NCBI GenBank assembly: GCA_036504595.1
Contig: DASXUX010000081.1
Span: 385,412 to 449,411, forward strand
Direction of reading: 5' to 3'
DNA length: 64,000 bases
Source: DASXUX01 sp036504595
Lineage (GTDB): Bacteria > Planctomycetota > SZUA-567 > H5-PLA8
Positions 1-8,692 of the stretch are shown here, one piece after another (position 1 is the first letter of the stretch; each line of letters opens with the position of its first letter). The position numbers were made by a program, and so were the translations under genes. Below the pieces are notes generated by a model. That model was given only the letters and a program-made list of their open reading frames with translations. It ran no database searches and was not told the origin of the DNA.

Positions 1-1546
1 TCGTTTCGCCATATGGTTGTGACTTGGCCAATTCACCCGCAGTGAAAAATTGTTCTCCACCACACAGTCCTGACATTGCTCATCCAGGTAATAAGCGGAC
101 GCACCGTAGCCGCCGGTATCGGTGATGTCTCGCGCGTAGTTGCCGCGCAGAATGCAACCCTTGCCGCCGAAAATGTAAATCGCCGCGCCGTCGTGCAGGA
201 CCTTCATGCAATCGTAGATGAGATTGCTTTCGACGATGTTCGCCTGCCCGCCGTAGTTGATCGCCGAATACGTGCAGTCGTGGACTTCATTGTGGCTGAC
301 GACGTTCTCTTTTCCGCCACGATAAATCCCGACGGAACTTGGGTATGAGATGCCGACTCCATGCACGTGATTTTCCGTGATGAGCGTCTTGTTCCCGCCA
401 ACGTAAATCCCACCCGCGCCGCAAAACGAGACGTCGCAGCCATCGACGCGCAGGTTCTGGCAGTTTCCTTTAGCGTTGATGCCATGTCCGGCGACGCGCG
501 CGACCGTCAAGTTTGAGAGCGCGCAGGATTCGGCGTTCTCGACCGAGATTGCCCCATCGAACCGTTCGGCCGCAAAACCCGCCGCGACGAGCGGAACGGT
601 GGTTACGGAGAACGCCAGTCCGCGAACCTGAACGTTCTTGATCGGCTCCTTGGGCGTGCCTTTCAGTCGCAGGATGGTCGTGCGCGTCGGCGCGGTAACC
701 TCGACCTGACTCATGTCCTGCCCGTCTTTAGGCCAGTACACGATGCGATTTTGAGCGCGGTCGTGATACCATTGACCCGGCGCGGTAAGACCTTCGCGCG
801 TGTTCCACACCACGAATTTCTTCACGCCAAACGCACCGGGCGGATGTCCGCTTTCGGAAGAAAGCGTGAGCGTGTTCTTTGCCGTGTCGTTCGCCGCGAC
901 ACCGACGCAGGATTCGTCCCACATGTGATAGACGGTGATTTCGGCGTTCTTGATCTCCAGGCCGGGCGGAAGATCGCCGGCTTTGTATTGCAGCGTGGTC
1001 AGTTCCTCGTGCGTGGGCTTGCGCTTCCATCCGCCACCGGTTGTGCTCATCCACGGGACTTTGAACTCGGTCAAATGCGCGAAGCTGTCTTTGGCCGGGA
1101 AGCGCGCACGCGGACAGAACTTCCCGGCGACTTCGAGCATGCGCACTTCCCATTTGCGCTCGCCGAGGTCCGGCAGCGTTGCGGCATAGAACTTGTCGCC
1201 GTCCTTCTGCCAGTTCTTGATCTGGATGCCGCCGTATAGCACCGGGTGTTCGCCGGGAGCGGCTTCGATGAGCAGGTTCGAGTCTGCTGCCGTCAATTCG
1301 ACGCTAACGTCGTAGTAAACGCCGCCGTGAATCATGATCCACTGGCCGCCAGGGGGCGCAGGTTGGTCCACGCTGCCTCTGTGCTTGCGCGAGATTTCGA
1401 GTGCCTTCGCCAGCGTGGCGACCGGCTTCTCCCCGGAGCCATCCTTTGTCGTCGCCTTTGGGCGATACATGAATTGGCGACGGATCAGCCAGCACGCAGG
1501 GCATTGTGATGAAACTTAAGAAGAGAATTCCGATCAGCGTGCGCAT
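1..1546 (-). CDS. Secreted right-handed beta-helix protein, C-terminus outside window, frameshifted after signal peptide
   Basis: The start at 1546 opens a signal peptide (MRTLIGILFLSFITMPCVLA) followed by IHVSPKGDDK. The body continues in another frame from about 1443 down to the window edge, with no stop codon, as DGSGEKPVATLAKALE. The two halves join into the usual N-terminus of pectate-lyase-like proteins (hVSPkGdD..GS...P.aTl..A) if one G near 1442-1444 is removed. The body has the repeated short turns rich in N, G and V (for example VVSHNEVHDCTYSAINYGG) of a parallel beta-helix. Such proteins bind or cleave polysaccharides outside the cytoplasm. The frameshift may be a sequencing error or a real lesion. 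A start at 1470 in the body frame would lack a signal peptide. The exact enzyme class cannot be told. Confidence 0.75.
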
Positions 1547-1900
1547 CTTGTAGCTCCTATTTTCGAACCGCCAAGACGCAGAGGCGCGAAGAACAAAAAA
1601 GGGTATAGGGTCCAAGGTTCAGGGTCTAGGAACGGACAACTTCAGTGTTCCCGCTGAACCCGAACCTTCCCCTCCCTTCCCTTCTTTGAGTCTTTGAGCG
1701 TTTGCGGTTCAAAACCCACCACCAGTCTCGCGCACTGTAGCGCATTTCGCTGAATTGCGTCGGCGGAAAAACGGGGCGGGACAATTTGGCAAAATGTCCT
1801 ACAACCTCGCGCATTTCACGAAAGCGCGCTACGCTGGCATTTCGGCAAACGCGCAGCGTTCAAACGACCTTCATTCCGGCAGATCGAGAGGGGCCTGGTC
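1547..1900. repeat. Intergenic gap with an inverted pair of repeat C
   Basis: This 354-bp gap between divergent genes contains no convincing gene. A copy of dispersed repeat C (AACCGCcAAGACGCaGAGG form) lies at 1564-1592. A second copy in the opposite orientation lies at 1681-1713. They enclose a further small inverted pair (GGTTCAGGG at about 1605-1620 and CTGAACC at about 1655). The rest (1720-1885) is unremarkable and probably carries the sulfatase promoter. Confidence 0.6.
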
Positions 1901-3262
1901 ATGCGAAACCTACTGCTCTATGTACTGCTCAGCGCACTGTCGCTTTTCGCACAAGCGGGGCAGAAGCCCAACATCCTGCTCATTGTCGGCGATGACATGG
2001 GCTACGGCGACGTGGGCTTTCACGGCTGCAAGGACATCCCGACGCCGAACTTGGATTCGCTGGCGAAGTCGGGCGTGCGCTTCACCAACGGGTACGTGAG
2101 CGGGCCGTACTGTTCGCCGACGCGAGCGGGGTTGCTCACGGGGCGGTACCAGCAGCGCTTCGGACATGAGTTCAACCCGGCCGGAAATCATGGCTTGCCG
2201 CTGACGGAAGCCACGCTGGCGGACCGGCTGAAAGCCGCTGGCTACGCGACGGGCCTGGTTGGCAAGTGGCACCTGGGCGCGAATCCTGACATGCATCCGC
2301 AGAAGCGCGGCTTTGACGAGTTTTTCGGCTTCCTGGGCGGTGCGCACAGCTACTTCGCCACGGCAGGAATGCTGCGCGGCACCGAACCGCTCAAGGAACT
2401 CGACTACACGACCGATGCGTTCGGTCGCGAAGCGGTGGCTTTCATCGACAAGCACAAAGACCAGCCGTGGTTCCTCTATCTGGCCTTCAATGCGGTACAC
2501 ACGCCGATGCACGCGACGGACGACCGTCTCGCCAAGTTCGACAAGATCGAGGAGAAGCAGCGCCGCACGTACGATGCGATGATGCTGGCGATGGACGAAA
2601 ATATCGGCCGCGTCTGCAAGCACCTGGCCGAGAGCGGACTGGCCGAGAACACGCTGGTCATGTTCATCAGCGACAACGGCGGGCCGACGATGCCGGGCAC
2701 GACCATCAACGGCTCGCGCAACGATCCGCTGCGAGGTTCGAAGCGCACAACCCTGGAAGGCGGCATTCACGTGCCGTTTGTGGTCTGCTGGCCAGGGCAT
2801 CTGAAGCCCGCCGTTTTCGAACAGCCGGCCATCCAGCTTGACCTGCACGCGACGGTGTTGGCGGCGGCGGGAGTGGACATCAAGCCTGAGTGGAAGCTCG
2901 ACGGCGTAAACCTAATGCCGTTCTTGAACGGCGAAAAAACCGGCGCGCCGCACGAGTCCTTGTTCTGGCGGCTGGGCGCGCAGATGGCCATTCGCGCGGG
3001 CGACTTCAAGCTGGTGCGCTACGACAGCAACGCCGATACGCAAGCCGGCCGCCGGCAACCGGTGACCGCAGCGAAGCTCTACAATCTCGCCAGCGACCTT
3101 GGGGAAACAAAGGACTTGGCCGCGACGATGCCCGACAAACTGAAGGAACTTCAAGCCAAGTGGGACGGCTGGAATGCGACGCTGGTGGCTCCGCTTTGGG
3201 GCGACGGCAAAGCCGACAATGACGGCCCGGAGCCTGGCGGACCGGGAAAACGGAAACGATGA
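1901..3262 (+). CDS. Exported sulfatase (alkaline phosphatase superfamily)
   Basis: A 453-residue protein with a signal peptide (residues 1-20), then KPNILLIVGDDMGYGD, the metal-binding start of the arylsulfatase fold (D31, D32). The formylglycine motif C71-S-P-T-R is intact, so it is a Cys-type sulfatase needing a formylglycine-generating enzyme, which is not in this window. GKWHLG (about residue 120) and SDNGG (about 258) are the other active-site segments. It should remove sulfate esters from glycans in the periplasm or outside. The start has GAGGGG 8 bases upstream. The substrate cannot be read from sequence; the first gene and the glycoside hydrolases suggest polysaccharides. Confidence 0.92.
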   Translation: MRNLLLYVLLSALSLFAQAGQKPNILLIVGDDMGYGDVGFHGCKDIPTPNLDSLAKSGVRFTNGYVSGPYCSPTRAGLLTGRYQQRFGHEFNPAGNHGLPLTEATLADRLKAAGYATGLVGKWHLGANPDMHPQKRGFDEFFGFLGGAHSYFATAGMLRGTEPLKELDYTTDAFGREAVAFIDKHKDQPWFLYLAFNAVHTPMHATDDRLAKFDKIEEKQRRTYDAMMLAMDENIGRVCKHLAESGLAENTLVMFISDNGGPTMPGTTINGSRNDPLRGSKRTTLEGGIHVPFVVCWPGHLKPAVFEQPAIQLDLHATVLAAAGVDIKPEWKLDGVNLMPFLNGEKTGAPHESLFWRLGAQMAIRAGDFKLVRYDSNADTQAGRRQPVTAAKLYNLASDLGETKDLAATMPDKLKELQAKWDGWNATLVAPLWGDGKADNDGPEPGGPGKRKR

Positions 3263-3347
3263 GAGAACTGAATATAATGCCCCCGCCCTCGAACCGACGC
3301 GGTCCCGGAAAAATTCAGTTCACCGCTTTAGCCCGCATGCGCGCGAT

Positions 3348-5903
3348 CTACGGCTGTTCCTTCATCACGCCCGCAGCCAGATTCAGTTTGAGCGCCCACG
3401 CTTCTCCAAAGACGTTGAACGCATAGACCAGCCGGCGCTGTGCGTCGTACATCCAACCGGCGCTGTAGCCGTCGGTCACGGAACCGGCATCCAGCAGCAG
3501 CATCTTGTTATGTTCGCAGTCGTAAATGCGCGTGTAATGCTTGCCGGTCTTTTTATCGCCGATGGTGAGCAGGTCGCCGATGAGCACGCAGTCCGCGTGC
3601 TCCACGTAGGCCATCTCGCGAGCGTTCCGGGTTTTGGCGGAATCCGAATTGGCTGGCGTGAGCGTGCTCAGCTGCTTGCTCTTGAAATCAAAGCTGAGAA
3701 ACGTCCCGTTGCTGACTTTGTTATAGCCGCCACCGACGCCGCTGAGGATCATCCGGTCGCGTTTGGAGTCGTAGACCATCCCGGACGAATCGCAGTAGGG
3801 CACGAACAGCTTGCCTTTGGGCTCCAAGTTCTGCCATCCGGTAGTCTTGTCGAACAGCCACAGGCCGGCTTCATCTGAGTTCTTTTTCTGCGCTGCCCAG
3901 GCTACCGCTCCGTTTGCCGAGCCTTCCACCACGCAACTTCCCCAGGAAAAACGGTACGGCACCGGCAGCGGCTCTATTCGCAGCCAGTCCATCCGCTCTG
4001 GGTCGTACAGATAGCCGCGACCGGAGACCAGCAGTTTGCATTTCGGGTCATAAGCGTAGTGATTGTAGTTGTGTGTGCTGACCCAGGGGCGGTTCCAGAC
4101 GGACGAGTCGTATCCGCCGCCGCCGTTGCGGCCATAGGGTTCGTCCGCGTCGAAGCCTTCCACGATGCGGCCGGAGACCGGCGAGTAGTGCGCGACGGTG
4201 CTGGCTGAGCGCACGCAGTGGCCGCCGCCCCACAATAGAACTTGGCTGCGGTCGCTGTCCCACACGCAGGTGCCCCAATCGCGCTGCCGGCAGCCTTTGC
4301 AGGGATTCCGCGGAGCGGCTGGAAGTTTGACCCATTGATTCTCTGGCAGCGCATCCAGGCCGGTGTCTTTCGGCGCATCGGGCACTTCGCAGAAGGCGGC
4401 CGAAAACTGTCCGCCGCGATACAGGCGCTGATTGGGCGGGGCGCCAGGGATGTTGTCGGGTGCCGCATCGAGTTTAAGCGCCCACGTCTGCGAAATCCGA
4501 TTCCACTTTGAGGATTCGTCTTTGGAGGCCTGCCGCGCCAGCAACAGGCGGTCGTCGGAATCGGCTGCCAGGGCGGGCGGGCTGAACTTGTCCGCGGCGT
4601 AGCCGTAGAACATACCCACCGGCCCAGGGTTGGACGCCGTTGCCGTCTTCGGGATCGGCCAGGAGCCGCTCGCCTGCCACCGATTCGCGCTGACATCGTA
4701 AAGCCAGATCTGAACCGGATCGAGCGTGGTCCATGTGCCCGAGCCGTAATCCGTGTTGGTGCTTTGCACGTAGCCTTCGTACAGCGCGATCCGGCCACTT
4801 TTCGGCAAGAAGCAGAGCGCGTGTCCCGCGCGCGGGCTGGGCGCAGTCTCCGGCTTTGCGCGCTTCCAAGCCTGCTTCTCCAGATCGAGAATCCACGTGT
4901 CGTTCATCAGGTAGTCTTCGTGGTCGCCGCCTACGAGCACGAAGAGCTTGTTTTTCTCATCAAAGACAAGCGGAGAGTTCCGCCGCGACGTTGGCACCGG
5001 ATAGTGCGCTTCGGCGGCTTCTTCGATCTTGCGCTGAAGGCTCCGCGCTGCCTGAAGAGCGCTGAGAGTCTGCTTGTTCTGGACCAACACGGAGATTGCA
5101 TCCACGTCCGGTGAAAAACTATCCATCTGCGCCATCTTCTTGAGCGCGGCGCAGCGTTCGTTCAGCGCGCGCAGTTCTTCGTCTGTGCCGATGCCTTTCG
5201 GATCGCGGAACCACGCCAGACGTAAATGTCCAACCAGATCGATCGTTGCCTCGACGCCCGCGACTCGTTCCTGGTGTTCGCGCCGAACGTTTTCGTCCGC
5301 AACTTCAATGCGTGCCCATTTTGCCGAAGGAATGTCGTACACGAGTGTGCGCATCCAGCCGATGTTGCCGGCTTTCTTGTCGCAGCCGACGACAACCAGC
5401 CGCTGCTTCAGCGGATCGCAGGCCATTGCGCGCCAGCCCATGCCGTCCAGTTCGTCGGCAGCCGGCAGCGTTTTCCAGTTTTTCGCGGCCACGTCGAAGA
5501 CGTACATCACGCTCCCGCCGGAAAGGCAGTAGACGGCCTTCGACACCGGGTTGTACGCGGCCTGATAGTAGGGATGGATGGCATCCTTCGACGGCGTCGC
5601 GGCGCTTACTTCCTGCCATTTCTGAGTTGCGAGGTCAAAAGCCTGGACCATCGGCGCGCCGGTGGCATTTCCGATCAACAGCATCTGCTTCAAGTCCGGC
5701 GCGTACAGCAGCACGGAACCCGCGCGTTCGCCGGTCTGGCCTTCATCGATCTTGGCCCACTCGGCGGCGCAGCCACTGCTGATGAATGCGACCGCGAGGA
5801 TAATGCGCTGGGCGATGGAGTTGGGCTTGCAGAAAGGGGAGAACAGGAGAACGGGAGAAGGGGAGAAACAACAGCGCCAGCAGAACGAAGATGAGCGTTC
5901 CAA
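3348..5903 (-). CDS. Exported kelch-like beta-propeller protein
   Basis: An 851-residue protein with repeated blades of kelch type (for example SVMYVFDVAAKNWKTLPAA, RTLVYDIPSAKWARIEV, NDTWILDLEKQAWKRAKP, PVQIWLYDVSANRWQASG). It probably folds into one or two beta-propellers. A hydrophobic stretch ending ISSGCAAEW (about residues 33-48) looks like a signal peptide. The TTG start has AGGAGG 5 bases upstream, but the first 30 residues are odd: they are encoded partly by four octamer repeats (5836-5867), so the native N-terminus may have been changed. A glutamate-rich helical segment (about residues 220-290) interrupts the propeller. No catalytic motif is recognised; galactose-oxidase-like or purely binding roles are both possible. 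Confidence 0.7.
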   Translation of the reverse strand: MERSSSFCWRCCFSPSPVLLFSPFCKPNSIAQRIILAVAFISSGCAAEWAKIDEGQTGERAGSVLLYAPDLKQMLLIGNATGAPMVQAFDLATQKWQEVSAATPSKDAIHPYYQAAYNPVSKAVYCLSGGSVMYVFDVAAKNWKTLPAADELDGMGWRAMACDPLKQRLVVVGCDKKAGNIGWMRTLVYDIPSAKWARIEVADENVRREHQERVAGVEATIDLVGHLRLAWFRDPKGIGTDEELRALNERCAALKKMAQMDSFSPDVDAISVLVQNKQTLSALQAARSLQRKIEEAAEAHYPVPTSRRNSPLVFDEKNKLFVLVGGDHEDYLMNDTWILDLEKQAWKRAKPETAPSPRAGHALCFLPKSGRIALYEGYVQSTNTDYGSGTWTTLDPVQIWLYDVSANRWQASGSWPIPKTATASNPGPVGMFYGYAADKFSPPALAADSDDRLLLARQASKDESSKWNRISQTWALKLDAAPDNIPGAPPNQRLYRGGQFSAAFCEVPDAPKDTGLDALPENQWVKLPAAPRNPCKGCRQRDWGTCVWDSDRSQVLLWGGGHCVRSASTVAHYSPVSGRIVEGFDADEPYGRNGGGGYDSSVWNRPWVSTHNYNHYAYDPKCKLLVSGRGYLYDPERMDWLRIEPLPVPYRFSWGSCVVEGSANGAVAWAAQKKNSDEAGLWLFDKTTGWQNLEPKGKLFVPYCDSSGMVYDSKRDRMILSGVGGGYNKVSNGTFLSFDFKSKQLSTLTPANSDSAKTRNAREMAYVEHADCVLIGDLLTIGDKKTGKHYTRIYDCEHNKMLLLDAGSVTDGYSAGWMYDAQRRLVYAFNVFGEAWALKLNLAAGVMKEQP
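5836..5867 (+). repeat. Octamer tandem repeat (GGGGAGAA x4) in the kelch gene's signal region
   Basis: Four units ending in GAGAA: GGGGAGAA, CAGGAGAA, CGGGAGAA, GGGGAGAA. On the coding (minus) strand they encode FSPSPVLLFSP ahead of the hydrophobic core of the signal peptide. It belongs to the same class of short degenerate tandem repeats found in many gaps of this window. Confidence 0.75.
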
Positions 5904-5951
5904 CGTCTCCTCCTATCCTCTTTTGCCTGCAACGGTCCCTTGCAACGCGCG

Positions 5952-7388
5952 CTACGCGCCGGGTTCAGTCATCTTCCGCGCGTCCAGAAGTTGATTCAGT
6001 TCATCTTTCGGCAGCAGGTTCTTTTCTTCTGCCAATTGGCGCACGGTCTTGCCGGTCTTGTAGGCTTCCTGCGCGAGCTTCGCGGCGGCGTCGTAGCCGA
6101 TCTTGGGCGCCAGAGCGGTGCACATCATCAGGCTTTTCTCGATCAATTCCTCGCACCGATCTTTATTTGCCTGCAGGCCCTTCACACATTTGTCGGCGAA
6201 CGCGCGGCAGCCGTTTGAAAGAATCTGCATGGAAAACAGCAGGTTGTGCGCGATCAGCGGCTTGAAGACGTTGAGTTCGAAGTGGCCTTGCATCCCGCCG
6301 ACGGTGATCGCGGCATCGGCGCCGATGACTTGCGCGCAGACCATCGTAAGCATTTCCGGCATCACCGGGTTGACCTTGCCGGGCATGATGCTGCTTCCGG
6401 GCTGCAGATCGGGCAGGAGCAGTTCGCCGATGCCACAGCGCGGACCAGAGCCGAGGAGGCGGATGTCATTGGCGATTTTCGTCAGCGAACAGGCGATCGT
6501 CTTCAGCGCGCCGGATGCTTCCACTGCGGCGTCGCGAGCGGCGAGGGCTTCGAACAGGTTTGGCGCCTGCCGTAGCGGCAGTTTCATTTCGGCCGAAAGC
6601 TTGGCGATTACTATTGGGGGAAGGGCGGGGTCGGCGTTCAGCCCGGTGCCGACAGCCGTTCCGCCGAGGGCCAGTTCGCTGAGATGCGGCTTAATGGCTT
6701 CGGCGCGCGCGATGGCGTGTTCAAGCTGCGAGGCGTAGCCGCTGAACTCCTGGCCGAGACGCAAGGGCACGGCGTCCATCAAATGGGTGCGGCCGATCTT
6801 GACGATGGAGTCGAACTCGCGGGTTTTCTCCGCCAAGGCCGCGTGCAGGTGCTTGAGCGCGGGCAGCAGATCGTTTTGCAGAGCGTCCATCGCGGCGACA
6901 TGCAGAGCGGTGGGGATGATGTCATTCGAGGATTGGCTTTTGTTGCAGTGATCGTTGGGATGGACGGGTTTCTTCGACCCTTTCTGGCCGCCGAGGATTT
7001 CGATCGCGCGGTTGGCTAGGACTTCGTTGGCGTTCATGTTCGTCGAGGTCGCCGAACCGGTCTGGAAGATGTCCACGGGGAACTGTGCGACCCACTTTTC
7101 GCCGGTGGCGCCGGCCTCCGTGCCGGCGGAGCTGTTCGCCAGAGCGCCTGCGATTTCATCGGCCGCCTGGATGATTGCGCCGGCGATCTGGGGGTCGAGC
7201 AGCTTCATCTCCAGATTCACCTGCGCCCAAGCCTTCTTGATCAGCAAAAGCGCGCGGATGAAGCGTCGCGGCATTTTGACGCCGCTGATGGGGAAGTTCT
7301 CGACCGCGCGCTGGGTTTGCGCGCCCCAGTAGGCGTCGGCGGGAACTTGGACGGGGCCCAGGGAATCGGTTTCGGTGCGGAAGGCCAT
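5952..7388 (-). CDS. fumC: Fumarate hydratase, class II
   Basis: Class II fumarase (478 residues; usual length about 460-470), which interconverts fumarate and malate in the TCA cycle in the cytoplasm. The superfamily signature GSSIMPGKVNPVMPE is near residue 328, and the substrate segments TGSATSTNMNANEV and GRTHLMDAVPL are present. The protein is longer than usual because a remnant of dispersed element B (7104-7130) adds a short insert (about SSAGTEAGATGEK) just before the WVAQFPVDIFQTGS segment. A single gene with no clear operon partner; the kelch gene starts 48 bases downstream of its stop. Confidence 0.95.
   Translation of the reverse strand: MAFRTETDSLGPVQVPADAYWGAQTQRAVENFPISGVKMPRRFIRALLLIKKAWAQVNLEMKLLDPQIAGAIIQAADEIAGALANSSAGTEAGATGEKWVAQFPVDIFQTGSATSTNMNANEVLANRAIEILGGQKGSKKPVHPNDHCNKSQSSNDIIPTALHVAAMDALQNDLLPALKHLHAALAEKTREFDSIVKIGRTHLMDAVPLRLGQEFSGYASQLEHAIARAEAIKPHLSELALGGTAVGTGLNADPALPPIVIAKLSAEMKLPLRQAPNLFEALAARDAAVEASGALKTIACSLTKIANDIRLLGSGPRCGIGELLLPDLQPGSSIMPGKVNPVMPEMLTMVCAQVIGADAAITVGGMQGHFELNVFKPLIAHNLLFSMQILSNGCRAFADKCVKGLQANKDRCEELIEKSLMMCTALAPKIGYDAAAKLAQEAYKTGKTVRQLAEEKNLLPKDELNQLLDARKMTEPGA
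7104..7130. repeat. Element B remnant inside fumC
   Basis: GGTGGCGCCGGCCTCCGTGC followed by CGGC: one half of the GC-rich palindromic element found complete at 42955-43004 and 60938-60982. It is read in frame in fumC as an Ala/Gly/Thr-rich insert. Confidence 0.7.
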
Positions 7389-7587
7389 AGTTTCTCCTCG
7401 AACAATAGAGCCAACAGCAACAGACGTAAGCGACTCGGAGCCAAGGTCAATAAAGAAACCGCTGGGAAATCTATGGTTCGATCTTTGCCCCCAGCACTTT
7501 CAGGGACGCGGCCAGCACATGCGATGACACCCTGGCACGCGTTTCCGCCGCTGGAATCAGCGTCCGATCCGCTTTATTCTACCTTCC

Positions 7588-8640
7588 GTGGACACTCCGC
7601 CACCCAACTCCCCCGCACCCGACCTCGCGCACGTGCTCGGTCAGGCCGCCGTGCTTCCGCCCACCAAATACGACAAGGCCGCCTGGATTCTCATGGCCGC
7701 CGGTCTGCTCTTCATCCTGTATTTTAAGCTCGTCCCCGCGCTGCTCGCCGGCCTGCTCGTTCACGGCTTGATCCACAAAATCGCCGTTCGCATCGAAAAC
7801 CGAGCGCTGACGCACAGCCGCGCCAAAATCGTCGCGCTAGCGCTCATCGCGCTGGTCATCATCGGCATCACCACCGCTCTGGTGCTGCTGGCAATTGCAT
7901 TCTTGCGCGGCCGCTTCGGCGGAGTGCCTTCGTTGCTGAATCACATGGCCAGCGTTCTCGCTAGCTTGCGAGAAAAACTCGGCGATAGCATCCCCTGGCC
8001 CGAAGGCGACGACTTGAACATAAGCGTCGCGCAGGGCTTGCGGGAGCACGCCAAGGAACTTCAGAACGTCGGCGGCGAAGCCGGCCGCCAGGTCGTTCAC
8101 ATTATTGTCGGCGTTGTGCTTGGCGCGCTGATCTCGTTTGAAATGAAACCTCTGACGGCGCCGCTCTCGTCCTCTTTATCGACGCATATCCGGCGGCTTG
8201 CCGACGCCTTTGACAAAGTCGTTTTCGCTCAGGTGAAGATCTCCGCGCTGAACACCACGCTGACGGCGCTGTTCCTCCTCGCCGCCCTCCCGCTCTTCGG
8301 CATTCATATCCCGCTGCGAAAAACCCTCGTCGGCGTGACCTTCGTCACAGGACTGCTCCCCGTTCTCGGCAACCTGATCTCGAACACGATCATCGTCATC
8401 ATTTCACTGGGCGTCTCGCCAGGCACCGCCATCGCCGCCTTGATTTTCCTGATCGTCATTCACAAGCTCGAATACTTCATGAACGCCAAGATCGTCGGTG
8501 GGGAGATCAAAGCGTCCGCGTGGGAAATCCTCATCGCCATGTTCGCCATGGAAGCCGCCTTCGGCATCCCCGGCCTCATCATGGCGCCGATACTCTACGC
8601 CTACATCAAAGGTGAGTTACTCGAACGCAGACTGATTTGA
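7588..8640 (+). CDS. AI-2E family transporter-like permease
   Basis: A 350-residue integral membrane protein with about seven hydrophobic segments: two close together near residues 30-55, one near 75-100, one near 165-180, and a cluster from about 225 to the end. The arrangement and the segments LFLLAALPLFGIHIPLRKTL and VTGLLPVLGNLIS fit the AI-2E transporter (PF01594, PerM/TqsA-like) family. Members export small molecules or ions; most, including this one, have no proven substrate. GTG start at 7588 without a clear ribosome-binding site; no in-frame ATG upstream. Confidence 0.8.
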   Translation: MDTPPPNSPAPDLAHVLGQAAVLPPTKYDKAAWILMAAGLLFILYFKLVPALLAGLLVHGLIHKIAVRIENRALTHSRAKIVALALIALVIIGITTALVLLAIAFLRGRFGGVPSLLNHMASVLASLREKLGDSIPWPEGDDLNISVAQGLREHAKELQNVGGEAGRQVVHIIVGVVLGALISFEMKPLTAPLSSSLSTHIRRLADAFDKVVFAQVKISALNTTLTALFLLAALPLFGIHIPLRKTLVGVTFVTGLLPVLGNLISNTIIVIISLGVSPGTAIAALIFLIVIHKLEYFMNAKIVGGEIKASAWEILIAMFAMEAAFGIPGLIMAPILYAYIKGELLERRLI

Positions 8641-8692
8641 TTTCGGATTGCGGGTCAGCGTTCCGCCAGCAGTTAATGACCAATAGCCATGA

